A stretch of DNA of 64,000 bases, taken from positions 49,722-113,721 of the forward strand of contig PWHR01000078.1 of NCBI GenBank assembly GCA_003554965.1, in the 5' to 3' direction. The notes below the pieces were generated by a model that was not told the origin of the DNA, did not search any database, and was given only the letters and a program-made list of their open reading frames with translations. This document shows, in pieces, positions 16,544 to 23,690 of this stretch. Positions within the stretch are counted from its first letter, which is position 1; each line of letters begins with the position of its first letter. Origin of the DNA: Thermoplasmata archaeon (lineage in GTDB: Archaea > Thermoplasmatota > Thermoplasmata > Halarchaeoplasmatales > Halarchaeoplasmataceae). A program made the position numbers and the translations under genes.

Positions 16544-17889
16544 TCTCTACCACCAACCGTCACTTCTGAAACTAAAATGTGAGGAGCAGTATGCCCGACC
16601 TGAGCTGTCTGACCCTTGCCACAGTGACCCATACTGTCTTTTTTCTCATCTGTTATACCAACGATATTTTGGAGTGTTTCAAGTGTAAAACCGTTGAAAC
16701 TCACATCTCTTACAGGATTTTTAACTTCTCCGTCTTCGATCAGATAAGCCTCCTGGGCATTGAATTGGAAGGTGCCTTGAGCAGAATTCACCTGTCCTCC
16801 ACTTGATGATTTAGCATAGATGCCTTTGTCGACTTCTTCTATCAACTCCTCAAATTTCATATCACCTGACTCTATCACAGTGTTGCTCATCCTGACCAAA
16901 GGTTTGACTCGGAAGTCTTCAGCTCTTGCTCCACCATTGGATTCCATTTCAAGTTTCCAAGCACTCTCCCTATCTAAAATAAAATCGTTTAGTACTCCGC
17001 TTTTGACCAGGACTCTTTTTTTCGCCTTTGTGCCTTCGTCGTCGTACGGAAAATGGCCGTATCCATCAACCGTCGGATCATCCTTGATGGTAACAGTATC
17101 TGCTGCCACCTTTTCCCCTATCTTTCCTTTCAAACAGCTGTTCCCCCCTGCTACCAGATCACCTTCCGCAGCATGACCGAAGGCTTCATGGGCGAATACA
17201 CCTGCTAATTTAGGGTCCATTATCAGTGGTAGATTTCCACTCGGAGGCTCTTCGGCTTCGAGCAAGTTTTCTAATCTATCCAATACAACTTCTACTTTTT
17301 CGTGAGCCCTTTCCGTCAATTCATATCCTCCAGTACCTCCGACGCCTTCTGAAGCCCTTTGAATAGTATCGCTTTTACCGGTGATGATCAAATAGACCAT
17401 AACCCTTGGTATCTTCATCTTTACGTTCGTTCCTTCGCTGGTCTTGATCTCTTTTTCTACGACCGCTTCTCCATATCTCAAGTCGGTAGAGGTGACATAA
17501 TCCTTATCTTCTATATCTCTCAAAAAGGCGATCTTTTCCTCAGCACTAACGGCCAACGGATCTTCAGCCGCTTTTATCTCCACTTCATCCTCGTTTATCT
17601 TAGTTTCAGCAAGCCCAGTCTTCTCTTTTTTGTATTTATTGTTACCCTTAGCCATAGACAAGGCTCTTTCAGAAGCCTCTTCAAGTTTGTCTAGGTCGGA
17701 AGTCCCTACGTATCCCCAACCATCTTCATAAAGTACTCTAACGATCGCTCCTCTTTCTCCACCTTGAGTGAACTTTTCTATTTCACCGTCTTTTAGACTT
17801 AATGAGGTCCTATCCCACTTTTCTTTTCTCACGTCGCAATAGTCCGCACCTTTTCCGATAACTTCATCTATAACTTTTTGGAGTTTCAT
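16540..17889 (-). CDS. tldD: TldD metalloprotease
   Basis: 449 residues. The HExxxH zinc site is FAHEAFGHAAEGD, in the middle of the protein. The C-terminal third has the further conserved positions MGHCGKGQTAQVGHTAPH. Partner of the TldE-like product encoded by the overlapping downstream gene. A TATA box (minus strand AAAAATATATAACTC, about 17912-17926) lies some 30 bp before the ATG at 17887-17889, so the operon has its own promoter, facing away from the tRNA gene. Confidence 0.92.
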   Translation of the reverse strand: MKLQKVIDEVIGKGADYCDVRKEKWDRTSLSLKDGEIEKFTQGGERGAIVRVLYEDGWGYVGTSDLDKLEEASERALSMAKGNNKYKKEKTGLAETKINEDEVEIKAAEDPLAVSAEEKIAFLRDIEDKDYVTSTDLRYGEAVVEKEIKTSEGTNVKMKIPRVMVYLIITGKSDTIQRASEGVGGTGGYELTERAHEKVEVVLDRLENLLEAEEPPSGNLPLIMDPKLAGVFAHEAFGHAAEGDLVAGGNSCLKGKIGEKVAADTVTIKDDPTVDGYGHFPYDDEGTKAKKRVLVKSGVLNDFILDRESAWKLEMESNGGARAEDFRVKPLVRMSNTVIESGDMKFEELIEEVDKGIYAKSSSGGQVNSAQGTFQFNAQEAYLIEDGEVKNPVRDVSFNGFTLETLQNIVGITDEKKDSMGHCGKGQTAQVGHTAPHILVSEVTVGGRE

Positions 17890-17971
17890 CGTATGAGTGA
17901 ATAAGAAATTGAGTTATATATTTTTGGAAAGTGTCCTCAACAGATATCGACAACACCCAAAAAGCTAAAAA

Positions 17972-18023
17972 GGGATAGTATTTCTACCCATAGCGATAGA
18001 GGTCACATTTTCATACGTGACCT
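17972..18023 (+). repeat. Twin hairpin upstream of tRNA-Trp
   Basis: GGG(A)TAG-TATTT-CTACCC (17972-17989, one bulge), a 10-nt linker, then AGGTCAC-ATTTTCATAC-GTGACCT (18000-18023, 7 bp). It has the two-hairpin plan of the inserts at 1353 and 1524 but no shared sequence. It could also be part of a tRNA 5' leader or a terminator. Confidence 0.35.
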
Positions 18024-18051
18024 AGATGAAACCATCGATCCCACAATTTCT

Positions 18052-18235
18052 GGGGGTATAGGGTAACACGGCATCCTAACGGGCTCCAGTTACGTGGGAT
18101 GATCGCCGATCGGGTTTACTGACCAGTTATGGGGTGATGACTAACTGGAGCGGTGACCCGTAATTCGATGACACGCGAGGTAGCTCCTTGCGTGGAGGAA
18201 ACCCGTTGATCGGGGTTCAAATCCCCGTGCCCCCA
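18052..18235 (+). tRNA. tRNA-Trp (anticodon CCA) with intron
   Basis: Acceptor arm GGGGGTA (18052-18058) pairs with TGCCCCC (18228-18234), discriminator A at 18235. T-arm CGGGG-TTCAAAT-CCCCG (18211-18227). Anticodon stem ACGGG (18079-18083) pairs with CCCGT (18202-18206); loop C T CCA G A with the anticodon at 18086-18088. An intron of about 111 nt (18090-18200) sits between positions 37 and 38, the usual place in euryarchaeal tRNA-Trp. The D-stem is somewhat weak (GGG against CCT). No CCA is encoded. Splicing would need a bulge-helix-bulge; TCCA (18085-18088) can pair with TGGA (18193-18196) as its central helix. Confidence 0.92.
18090..18200 (+). ncRNA. C/D-box guide RNA inside the tRNA-Trp intron
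   Basis: Box C' GTGATGA (18134-18140) and box D' CTGA (18119-18122) are perfect; box C ATGATCG (18099-18105) and box D GTGA (18153-18156) are degenerate. Guide 1, CGGGTTT (18111-18117), pairs with AAACCCG of exon 2, and the base five positions before box D' faces C39. Guide 2, AACTGGAGC (18143-18151), pairs with GCTCCAGTT across the exon 1-intron junction, and the fifth base before box D faces C34, the wobble base. These are the two positions (34 and 39) modified by the tRNA-Trp intron guide of haloarchaea. Assignment is by base pairing only. Confidence 0.85.
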
Positions 18236-18357
18236 TTCACTTTGTGAATTTGACCACTGCGCGGAAGGAAACTTCCTCTTGCACACAAATTTTCAAATTT
18301 GTGCACTGTGTGGAAATCACAGATTTCCACTGACCCACTCGAAAAGTAAAGCTTTTC
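18235..18357. repeat. String of five hairpins after tRNA-Trp
   Basis: Five short inverted repeats follow one another: ATTCAC-TTT-GTGAAT (18235-18249), GGAAG-GAAA-CTTCC (18263-18276), CACAAATTT-TC-AAATTTGTG (18284-18303), GTGGAAATC-ACA-GATTTCCAC (18310-18330) and GAAAAG-TAAAG-CTTTTC (18341-18357, which may simply be native cupin coding). The third and fourth form a pair separated by six bases, like the twin-hairpin inserts near 1350 and 1530. The motif CACTG (CAGTG on the minus strand) recurs between them, matching the CAGTG end of those inserts. The string replaces the rest of a cupin gene. Confidence 0.6.
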
Positions 18358-18450
18358 TGCGGTTACTAAGTGTTTATGCAGTGAACCGAGGTTGAAGAGG
18401 CTGAACTTTTCTCCATCTGCTTCTACCTCATTTAGATCTATTATTTCCAT
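18340..18450 (-). pseudogene. Truncated cupin gene
   Basis: The frame from ATG 18448-18450 reads MEIIDLNEVEADGEKFSLFN and continues through HLVTAEKLYFS, the typical N-terminal strand region of the small cupins that often follow a ferredoxin gene in anaerobes. Homologues would go on with the His-rich barrel; here the frame enters the hairpin string at about 18340 and then tRNA-Trp on the other strand. It starts about 10 bases after the ferredoxin-domain gene stop, so it was the second gene of that operon. The 3' boundary is approximate. Confidence 0.55.
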
Positions 18451-18460
18451 ATTCAATATC

Positions 18461-19270
18461 TCATTTTCTCTCTCCTTTAAAAGATATAGTTACCTCTTCT
18501 TTTTCTATCTCTTTCCCTGAATTCGAGAGAGCTTTATCGATGATGTTGTTCAGTCCAAAACAACACGGCACCTCCATATGAACCACTGTAACTTGCTGTA
18601 TATCGTTCCTTTTGAATATCTCTGTGAGTTTTTCAACATAACGACTCGCGTCATCGAGCTTAGGACAGCCGATGATCAAAGAACTATCCTCTAGGAAGTC
18701 GAGATGAAAGTTGGGATAGGCGAAAGGGACGCAGTCAGCCGCTATCACTAGATCACGATCATCGAAATATGGAGCATCGACCGGAACCAGTTCCAACTGA
18801 ACGGGCCATTGATCCAGCTTAGAAGTTTGGCGACCTTCTTCTTTTGATCTTTCAGTCTCCCAACTATCGGACTTGATCGAAGGGCAGGAGGGGATTTTCT
18901 GTTCCTCTTTTTCAGTCCCTACGGGGTTTTCGACACCTATAGTTTCCAGATGATCTATAGCCTCTTGAAAAAGGTCCATCTGGCCGTGATCTTTCAGGTG
19001 CTCTAGGTGAGCTTTCAAAACTTCCTCGCCCTGTTCTGCGATATTCTCTACAACCTTTTTTTCATCGTAAGGTTCAGCTTCCCTCTCAATTATCTGTATT
19101 GCGTCTTTTGGACAATCTCCGATACATGCTCCCAAGCCGTCACAGAAGGCTTCGTTGATGAGCCGGGCCTTTCCATCGATGACCTGCAAAGCTCCTTCAG
19201 GACATCCCTTCAAGCATTCTCCGCAGCCATTGCATTTATCGTGATGTATCTTTATTATCTCTCTTTTCAT
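18461..19270 (-). CDS. 4Fe-4S ferredoxin-domain protein
   Basis: About 269 residues. The N-terminal 60 hold two 4Fe-4S motifs: CNGCGECLKGCPEGAL and CDGLGACIGDCPKDAI (the second has an extra residue in the first spacing). A middle helical and acidic region is followed by a C-terminal domain with ADCVPFAYPNFH, IIGCPKLDD and VPCCFGLNNI, whose cysteines suggest another metal or cluster site. It resembles the anaerobe protein often encoded beside small cupins or hybrid-cluster proteins; role unproven, possibly redox sensing or electron transfer. The ATG 19268-19270 has AGGTGG ahead and starts one base after the regulator stop. Confidence 0.75.
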   Translation of the reverse strand: MKREIIKIHHDKCNGCGECLKGCPEGALQVIDGKARLINEAFCDGLGACIGDCPKDAIQIIEREAEPYDEKKVVENIAEQGEEVLKAHLEHLKDHGQMDLFQEAIDHLETIGVENPVGTEKEEQKIPSCPSIKSDSWETERSKEEGRQTSKLDQWPVQLELVPVDAPYFDDRDLVIAADCVPFAYPNFHLDFLEDSSLIIGCPKLDDASRYVEKLTEIFKRNDIQQVTVVHMEVPCCFGLNNIIDKALSNSGKEIEKEEVTISFKGERK

Positions 19271-19271
19271 G

Positions 19272-19913
19272 TTATCCACCTATTTTTTGAATACAGATAT
19301 TATCGCCGTCGTGCATCGATTTTTCCTGCTGGATGTTTTCTTCCCCAAGCAGTTCTTTTAGAACTCTCTTATGTATCCTGCACAACCAGCGTGCTTCTTC
19401 TTCTGGAAGATTGCCGAAAGCACAATTCCTAAATCTTAGCCTATACAAATCTTCAGTGAACTCGTAATCACAGTAGAAACCGAGTTCATCAGAACCTTCT
19501 ATCACCTTTTCTACCTTGTTATCTAGACTAACTTCTTCATCCATCTCAGGAAATAATCCTACCAAATCCTTAACCATCCTATCAGCTAATTCAGAGGAGA
19601 TCTTTCTATCGAATCCCTCATTTACATTTTTGATCATAAGTTTTAAGAGAAGCTCAAACTGGTCTGGAAATAGTTTCTTTCCTTCAACTGTGAGGGTGAA
19701 ATACTTTTTCGGACGACCCTTTGAGGCTTTTTCGAAGTACGAATCGACCAGATTTTTCGACTCCAATGTTTTTAGGTGTCTTCTCACCGCACTTTCGTTA
19801 ATCTCGAGAATTTCCGCTAGTTCTAGGGCAGATAAGTCATCTGAGAGTAGGTTCTCCAGTATTTTATCTTTCGTGTCTTTGGAACCGATCCTCTTTTCAT
19901 TTGGTAAGCTCAT
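19272..19913 (-). CDS. Winged-helix regulator with Fe-S-type cysteine motif (SufR-like)
   Basis: 213 residues. Residues 15-75 are a DeoR/ArsR-like winged helix (LSALELAEILEINESAVRRHLKTLESKNLV) followed by the basic wing KGRPKKYF. The C-terminal half ends NCAFGNLPEEEARWLCRIHKRVL then GDNICIQKI: cysteines and a His arranged as in SufR-type repressors, which hold an oxygen- or iron-sensitive cluster. First gene of a unit with the ferredoxin-domain gene. It is transcribed divergently from the hemerythrin-like genes, so it may control both sides in response to oxygen or cluster status (inference). Confidence 0.75.
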   Translation of the reverse strand: MSLPNEKRIGSKDTKDKILENLLSDDLSALELAEILEINESAVRRHLKTLESKNLVDSYFEKASKGRPKKYFTLTVEGKKLFPDQFELLLKLMIKNVNEGFDRKISSELADRMVKDLVGLFPEMDEEVSLDNKVEKVIEGSDELGFYCDYEFTEDLYRLRFRNCAFGNLPEEEARWLCRIHKRVLKELLGEENIQQEKSMHDGDNICIQKIGG

Positions 19914-19935
19914 TTTCTTTGATTATTATAAAAGG

Positions 19936-19958
19936 CATAAGCTTTATATATTTTACGC
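19936..19958. promoter_or_regulatory. Shared TATA region of two divergent operons
   Basis: AAGCTTTATATATTTTAC can serve as TATA box rightward (about 40 bp before GTG 19985) and, read on the minus strand as AATATATAAAGC, leftward (about 35 bp before ATG 19913). A single compact divergent promoter fits joint regulation by the SufR-like protein. Confidence 0.45.
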
Positions 19959-19984
19959 ACATTGTAGTGATTAAAGTGGTATTT

Positions 19985-20113
19985 GTGAGCGAGAAAGAGC
20001 TGTATGAAAGTTTGAAAGGTTTGGTGGAGGAAACAATTTCTGAAGGTGATAATTTGCAGGACATCATAGATATACTTGATGTTGAAGGGAGGGATGATAG
20101 CTATGGAAACTGA
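19985..20113 (+). CDS. Small acidic protein, unknown
   Basis: 42 residues from GTG 19985 (MSEKELYESLKGLVEETISE), predicted all-helical. The frame extends upstream but that part overlaps the TATA box, so a late GTG start is chosen. It overlaps the next gene by 11 bases and so belongs to its operon. It could be a regulatory or assembly partner of the hemerythrin-like protein. No family recognised. Confidence 0.5.
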   Translation: MSEKELYESLKGLVEETISEGDNLQDIIDILDVEGRDDSYGN

Positions 20114-20879
20114 AAAGATGGCTCGAGTATTGAAAGAGTTTGAGGTAGGGACCATCGAGCAAGAAGAAGCGCTTGAGGAACTGCAAGATGCGGAAGCGTT
20201 CGACTTCTATGCCGCTACTGTAGAACTTTACTTGGAAGATCCAGAACTGGAAAAAGGAGATTCGCCGAAGATCAGCAATCTTTTCAAAGATCTCTATAGT
20301 GATGATTTTTCTCAACTGATAAGTGAATTAGAAAAGAGCCATCCAATAAAAAAATTGATGGTCGATCACACACAGGTCGAGAGACTTTTGAATAGATTAG
20401 AAAAAATAAATCAAGAGATCAAAGATAATTCATCCTCGAAAAAATTAGGAAAGATCAAATTGATTTTAGATGGAGTGGAACACATAAAAAACCACATACG
20501 AAAAGAAGAGGAACTTATATTTCCTCTGTGGTATGAAAAGAAAGGTACGAGTGAGACTCTCTTACTTGAAGAGGAACATAATGATATTTTGAAAAGTCAT
20601 AACCAATTATCCAACAAACTCGATGAAGACGAGCAACGTTGGAAAGTGGCGGATTGGAGAAGATTTAGTAAAGATATCGATGAATTTATTTCAGAGATAC
20701 GTTTTCACGTCTTCCACGAGGGAGACATATTTTATCCGATAATAGTAGATGAGTTCAGTGAGGAGGAATTAAAAGATATAAATGACAAGATCGATAAAAT
20801 CGATGAAGAGGATGATAAATCCTCTCTTGTCGAGTATATAAATAATCTAGATCTTCAAATACTTCAAAAAAAGGATTAG
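20103..20879 (+). CDS. Hemerythrin-like (HHE) protein, DUF438-type
   Basis: About 258 residues. The N-terminal 90 are an acidic helical domain like the DUF438 lead segment. The HHE part begins SHPIKKLMVDHTQVERLL and continues with EHIKNHIRKEEELIFPLWY, LEEEHNDILKSHNQL and IRFHVFHEGDIFYPII: His and Glu placed to bind a di-iron centre in a four-helix bundle. Such proteins bind oxygen or NO, or repair Fe-S clusters. The ATG at 20103 has GGGAGGG about 8-10 bases ahead. With a ferredoxin and an Fe-S-type regulator next to it, oxygen protection in an anaerobe is likely (inference). Confidence 0.75.
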   Translation: METEKMARVLKEFEVGTIEQEEALEELQDAEAFDFYAATVELYLEDPELEKGDSPKISNLFKDLYSDDFSQLISELEKSHPIKKLMVDHTQVERLLNRLEKINQEIKDNSSSKKLGKIKLILDGVEHIKNHIRKEEELIFPLWYEKKGTSETLLLEEEHNDILKSHNQLSNKLDEDEQRWKVADWRRFSKDIDEFISEIRFHVFHEGDIFYPIIVDEFSEEELKDINDKIDKIDEEDDKSSLVEYINNLDLQILQKKD

Positions 20880-20900
20880 AAGAAAAATGAGGTGTATAAT

Positions 20901-21116
20901 ATGCAAAAAGTGAAAATAGATCAAGACACATGTATAGGATGTGGAGCCTGCGTTTCGACCTGTCCAGAAGTCTTCGTTCTGAACTCTCAGATTAAATCTA
21001 CAGTCCTAGAAGAGTACCGAACTGAAGATGAAGACGAAGGTGAGGTCCCTGACGATATAGAATGTTTGGAAGACGCTGAGGATGGCTGTCCCGTCGATGC
21101 GATCACAGTATCGTGA
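20901..21116 (+). CDS. Small single-cluster ferredoxin
   Basis: 71 residues. One CIGCGACVSTCPEVF motif near the N-terminus and the distant Cys in DGCPVDAITVS, as in monocluster archaeal and Thermotoga-type ferredoxins. The acidic middle (EDEDEGEVPDD) fits salt adaptation. ATG 20901 follows GAGGTG (20889-20894); an upstream GTG overlaps that site. Last gene of the hemerythrin operon; a low-molecular-weight electron carrier in the cytoplasm. Confidence 0.88.
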   Translation: MQKVKIDQDTCIGCGACVSTCPEVFVLNSQIKSTVLEEYRTEDEDEGEVPDDIECLEDAEDGCPVDAITVS

Positions 21117-21147
21117 AATATTAGATGAAATCACGAAGAAGATCATA

Positions 21148-21296
21148 GCATCCTATGGTCATGTAACCTGCGCCTCAAGTTACGCGGTCATTATAGGAAA
21201 AACGTCAGAAGATAATCATAGGGCCACCATCTAGACTGGTGTGATCGGATAAGCACCCGTTCTCGCCACTATGCAAGAGAAGCTTTGATAGGATGT
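21148..21296. ncRNA. Possible structured RNA, unidentified
   Basis: The outer arms CATCCTAT (from 21150) and ATAGGATG (ending about 21296) are complementary over 8 bp. Inside are a long hairpin (GTAAC with GTTAC around CTGCGCCTCAA), CACCA-TCTAGAC-TGGTG, and TTCTC paired with GAGAA. The stretch contains no plausible coding frame and is more GC-rich than neighbouring spacers. It could be an independent RNA, a leader of the GNAT gene, or the 3' tail of the ferredoxin transcript. CGCCACTATG near a GAGAAGC segment recalls part of a cobalamin riboswitch, but the rest does not fit. Confidence 0.3.
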
Positions 21297-21407
21297 TGGG
21301 TGAGTAGAAAAAGAATCCTAAAGAATATTTAATAAAGCTAATTGTTTATCTTTCTAAAACGAGGATAGAAGCTGAAAGAGTAAAGGTATTTAGAGGTAAA
21401 AAGAAGT

Positions 21408-22082
21408 ATGGATTTCAAGGTTAGAGCATTTAGAGAAGAAGATTTACCTGAAATCGTTAAAGCATTTATTGATGGTTTTATTTCACGGGACGAAACCGTT
21501 GATAGGTTGAATAAGTTCAACTCGAAATTGGTCGACGATGTAGTGAAATTGTTCATTGAAATCGGTGATCTAGTGCTTGTTGCGGAAGCTGATAGAAAGG
21601 CTCGTGGCGTTTTAATCGGTTATTTTCCTAACGGTTTTCGATTTGAAAAAATATCTGGTTTTGCTAGTAATTTGGTTTCTAGTTTTTCAATGATTTCGAA
21701 CTGTAGAACGATATCTACCCTCTTAGATGGTTTCATTTATAGTTTTCAATTTTCGCTTTTTTACACATCAAAACCTTCTATCCTTCTTCTCACTTCTCAG
21801 AAGGATTTTAGATGTGGTATCGGTACAGCTTTGATGGATCGCTGGATAGAGAAAGTCGAGAGGGAAGGATACGATTCAACGATAGTGGGTACTGATGAAA
21901 GGTTAAATTGGCGATTTTATGAGAAATATGGATTTGAAAGAGACAAAACATTCAAACTGAAGCCAAGACTATTTTCTCGCCCTATGGAAAAGATCTCTGG
22001 GTACATCTACAACTACGATGTTAGAAACGATCTGAAAAGAGATCGAACAGGAAAAGGCGAAACTGGAACTACGAAAGGTTAA
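21408..22082 (+). CDS. GNAT-family N-acetyltransferase
   Basis: 224 residues. The GNAT acetyl-CoA site is FRCGIGTALMDRWIEKVE, followed by VGTDERLNWRFYEKYGF, the usual end of the fold. The region before it is hydrophobic and variable. The substrate may be an amino acid, antibiotic-like amine or protein. AGAGGT lies 10-15 bases before the ATG. It stands alone after the possible RNA at 21148-21296. Confidence 0.75.
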   Translation: MDFKVRAFREEDLPEIVKAFIDGFISRDETVDRLNKFNSKLVDDVVKLFIEIGDLVLVAEADRKARGVLIGYFPNGFRFEKISGFASNLVSSFSMISNCRTISTLLDGFIYSFQFSLFYTSKPSILLLTSQKDFRCGIGTALMDRWIEKVEREGYDSTIVGTDERLNWRFYEKYGFERDKTFKLKPRLFSRPMEKISGYIYNYDVRNDLKRDRTGKGETGTTKG

Positions 22083-22143
22083 AAAAAATGTAAAATTCAA
22101 TCTGGATAATATTTAAAGAACCACTAAATGCTTATTTCTCCCG

Positions 22144-23394
22144 TCATCTTAGTGTGATCCTTTCATATAATCGGATCACACAGTCTCGAGCCGAACATTC
22201 TTCCTTGGTAAATGGTCCTATCAGCAGGTAACCGACGATACCGGCCAGCAAGATCACTCCTGCGGCTATCAAGAATAGATACCGATAGCCTAAAGCTTCT
22301 TCTATCATACCATTCACAAAGACTCCTATGGCGCCACCGATGAACATGTTGAACGCTGCGAGAGACATCACGGTACCTCTCTGCTTTGGAAGGCGCTGCT
22401 GAGCTGTAAAGATTATAGGTACGTAAAGGAAGACGAAGGCGAAGCCGAATCCTATGAGGGCAGGGATCACGTAGATTATATCGATCCACAGCGCGATGAT
22501 GATCAGCGATAAAGCTCCCAGGAGCGAGGCGATCATCAGTATTTCGGTGCCGACCCTATCTTTGACGGTACCTGCTTTCATACCTCCTGAAAATGCGGCT
22601 AAACCGAAGAGTGTGAGGATCAGGCCGACGATCAATATACTGTAACCTGTTTCCTCCACAAAATAATCTCCTAAGTACGTGAAACTTCCGAACACCGCGA
22701 AACCGAGGAGGAAAAGCAGGAAAACGACCTTTAGTAGGAAGCGGTCCGCTAAGGCATCGGTGTAAGAATCTTTGAAACTGAGTTTTTCAACCGTACCTTT
22801 ACTAAATTCCAGATTTTTGTATATGAAGACTAAAACGATGAACTCCGCCACTCCATAGGTAACGTAGACCAACCTCCAACTGCCTATGAAGGAGAGTCCA
22901 CCTCCTATAGCGGTGGCAGCAGCTGCTCCAAGGTAAAACATCCCCATGATAGTGCCGATAGCGTTCATCATGGATTTTGGTTCATCGAAAACATCACCCA
23001 TCAAAGAGATTGTGACCGGTAAGATAGCCGCAGCGAAGGCTCCGTTCACCGCGCGGAGAAGTGCTAAAGATTGTATATTGAATGCCAAAGCGGCCAAACT
23101 GCTGAATAGAGCGGTCCCGAGCGCTGCAAAACTGATAACCCTTACCTTCCCATACCTATCTGCAAGAGGACCGAAAGCGATCGTGAAGAGGCCGAACGGC
23201 AGCATGTAGGCGGAAACGGTCATCGCCGCGGTCCCGATAGGAACCTCGAACTCACTAGCTATATCAACGATTATAGGAGAGGCCGCGTAATTGTCACCCA
23301 TTACGAAGAAGCCCATCATACCTAAGAGGAAGACAGTCAAGTGAAACGCCTTTTTAGGATCGCCTCCGTTCTCTTTATCTTGGTTACTGCTCAT
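22144..23394 (-). CDS. Major facilitator superfamily transporter
   Basis: 416 residues, about 12 membrane segments in two halves. The loop between helices 2 and 3 reads FGPLADRYGKVRVI, the MFS signature; helix 5 has LPVTISLMGDVF. It looks like the drug:H+ antiporter group (Bcr/CmlA or EmrB-like, 12-helix type). The substrate is unknown. A TATA-like ACTATAAAGG (minus, about 23433-23442) lies some 40 bp upstream. Its tail faces the GNAT gene. Confidence 0.8.
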   Translation of the reverse strand: MSSNQDKENGGDPKKAFHLTVFLLGMMGFFVMGDNYAASPIIVDIASEFEVPIGTAAMTVSAYMLPFGLFTIAFGPLADRYGKVRVISFAALGTALFSSLAALAFNIQSLALLRAVNGAFAAAILPVTISLMGDVFDEPKSMMNAIGTIMGMFYLGAAAATAIGGGLSFIGSWRLVYVTYGVAEFIVLVFIYKNLEFSKGTVEKLSFKDSYTDALADRFLLKVVFLLFLLGFAVFGSFTYLGDYFVEETGYSILIVGLILTLFGLAAFSGGMKAGTVKDRVGTEILMIASLLGALSLIIIALWIDIIYVIPALIGFGFAFVFLYVPIIFTAQQRLPKQRGTVMSLAAFNMFIGGAIGVFVNGMIEEALGYRYLFLIAAGVILLAGIVGYLLIGPFTKEECSARDCVIRLYERITLR

Positions 23395-23690
23395 CTATAT
23401 CGCTCCCTTTTCAGAGGATATTGAACTTTTCCTTTATAGTTTTTCTCTATTTTTAAGGGCTAAATACACAGCATGAAAATGGGCGTGATTTCAAGAGCCT
23501 TGTTTTTTCACATCAAATCTAACTTTTTATCCCTAATTATACCTTACCTAGAGCACTAGGCCGGAAGAAAGAACGAACGCCGATGCTAGGAAGACGAATG
23601 TGATGTTTTTCGATATTGTCGTAAAAAGTATAAAATTCCAAAATAACTTTAAATATAACGGTGTTATATGTGTCCTAGGTGTGTGAAAAC

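Noticed and set aside
18217..18340. Continuation of the cupin reading frame through the hairpins and tRNA-Trp on the minus strand
   Set aside because: The frame crosses the inverted repeats and the 3' end of a clear tRNA gene, and the translated sequence lacks cupin motifs; only the first 35 or so codons look real.
21148..21296. Cobalamin riboswitch before the GNAT gene
   Set aside because: CGCCACTATG followed by GAGAAGC recalls the B12 box, but the core GGGAA and receptor segments are not in place and the downstream gene has no link to cobalamin.
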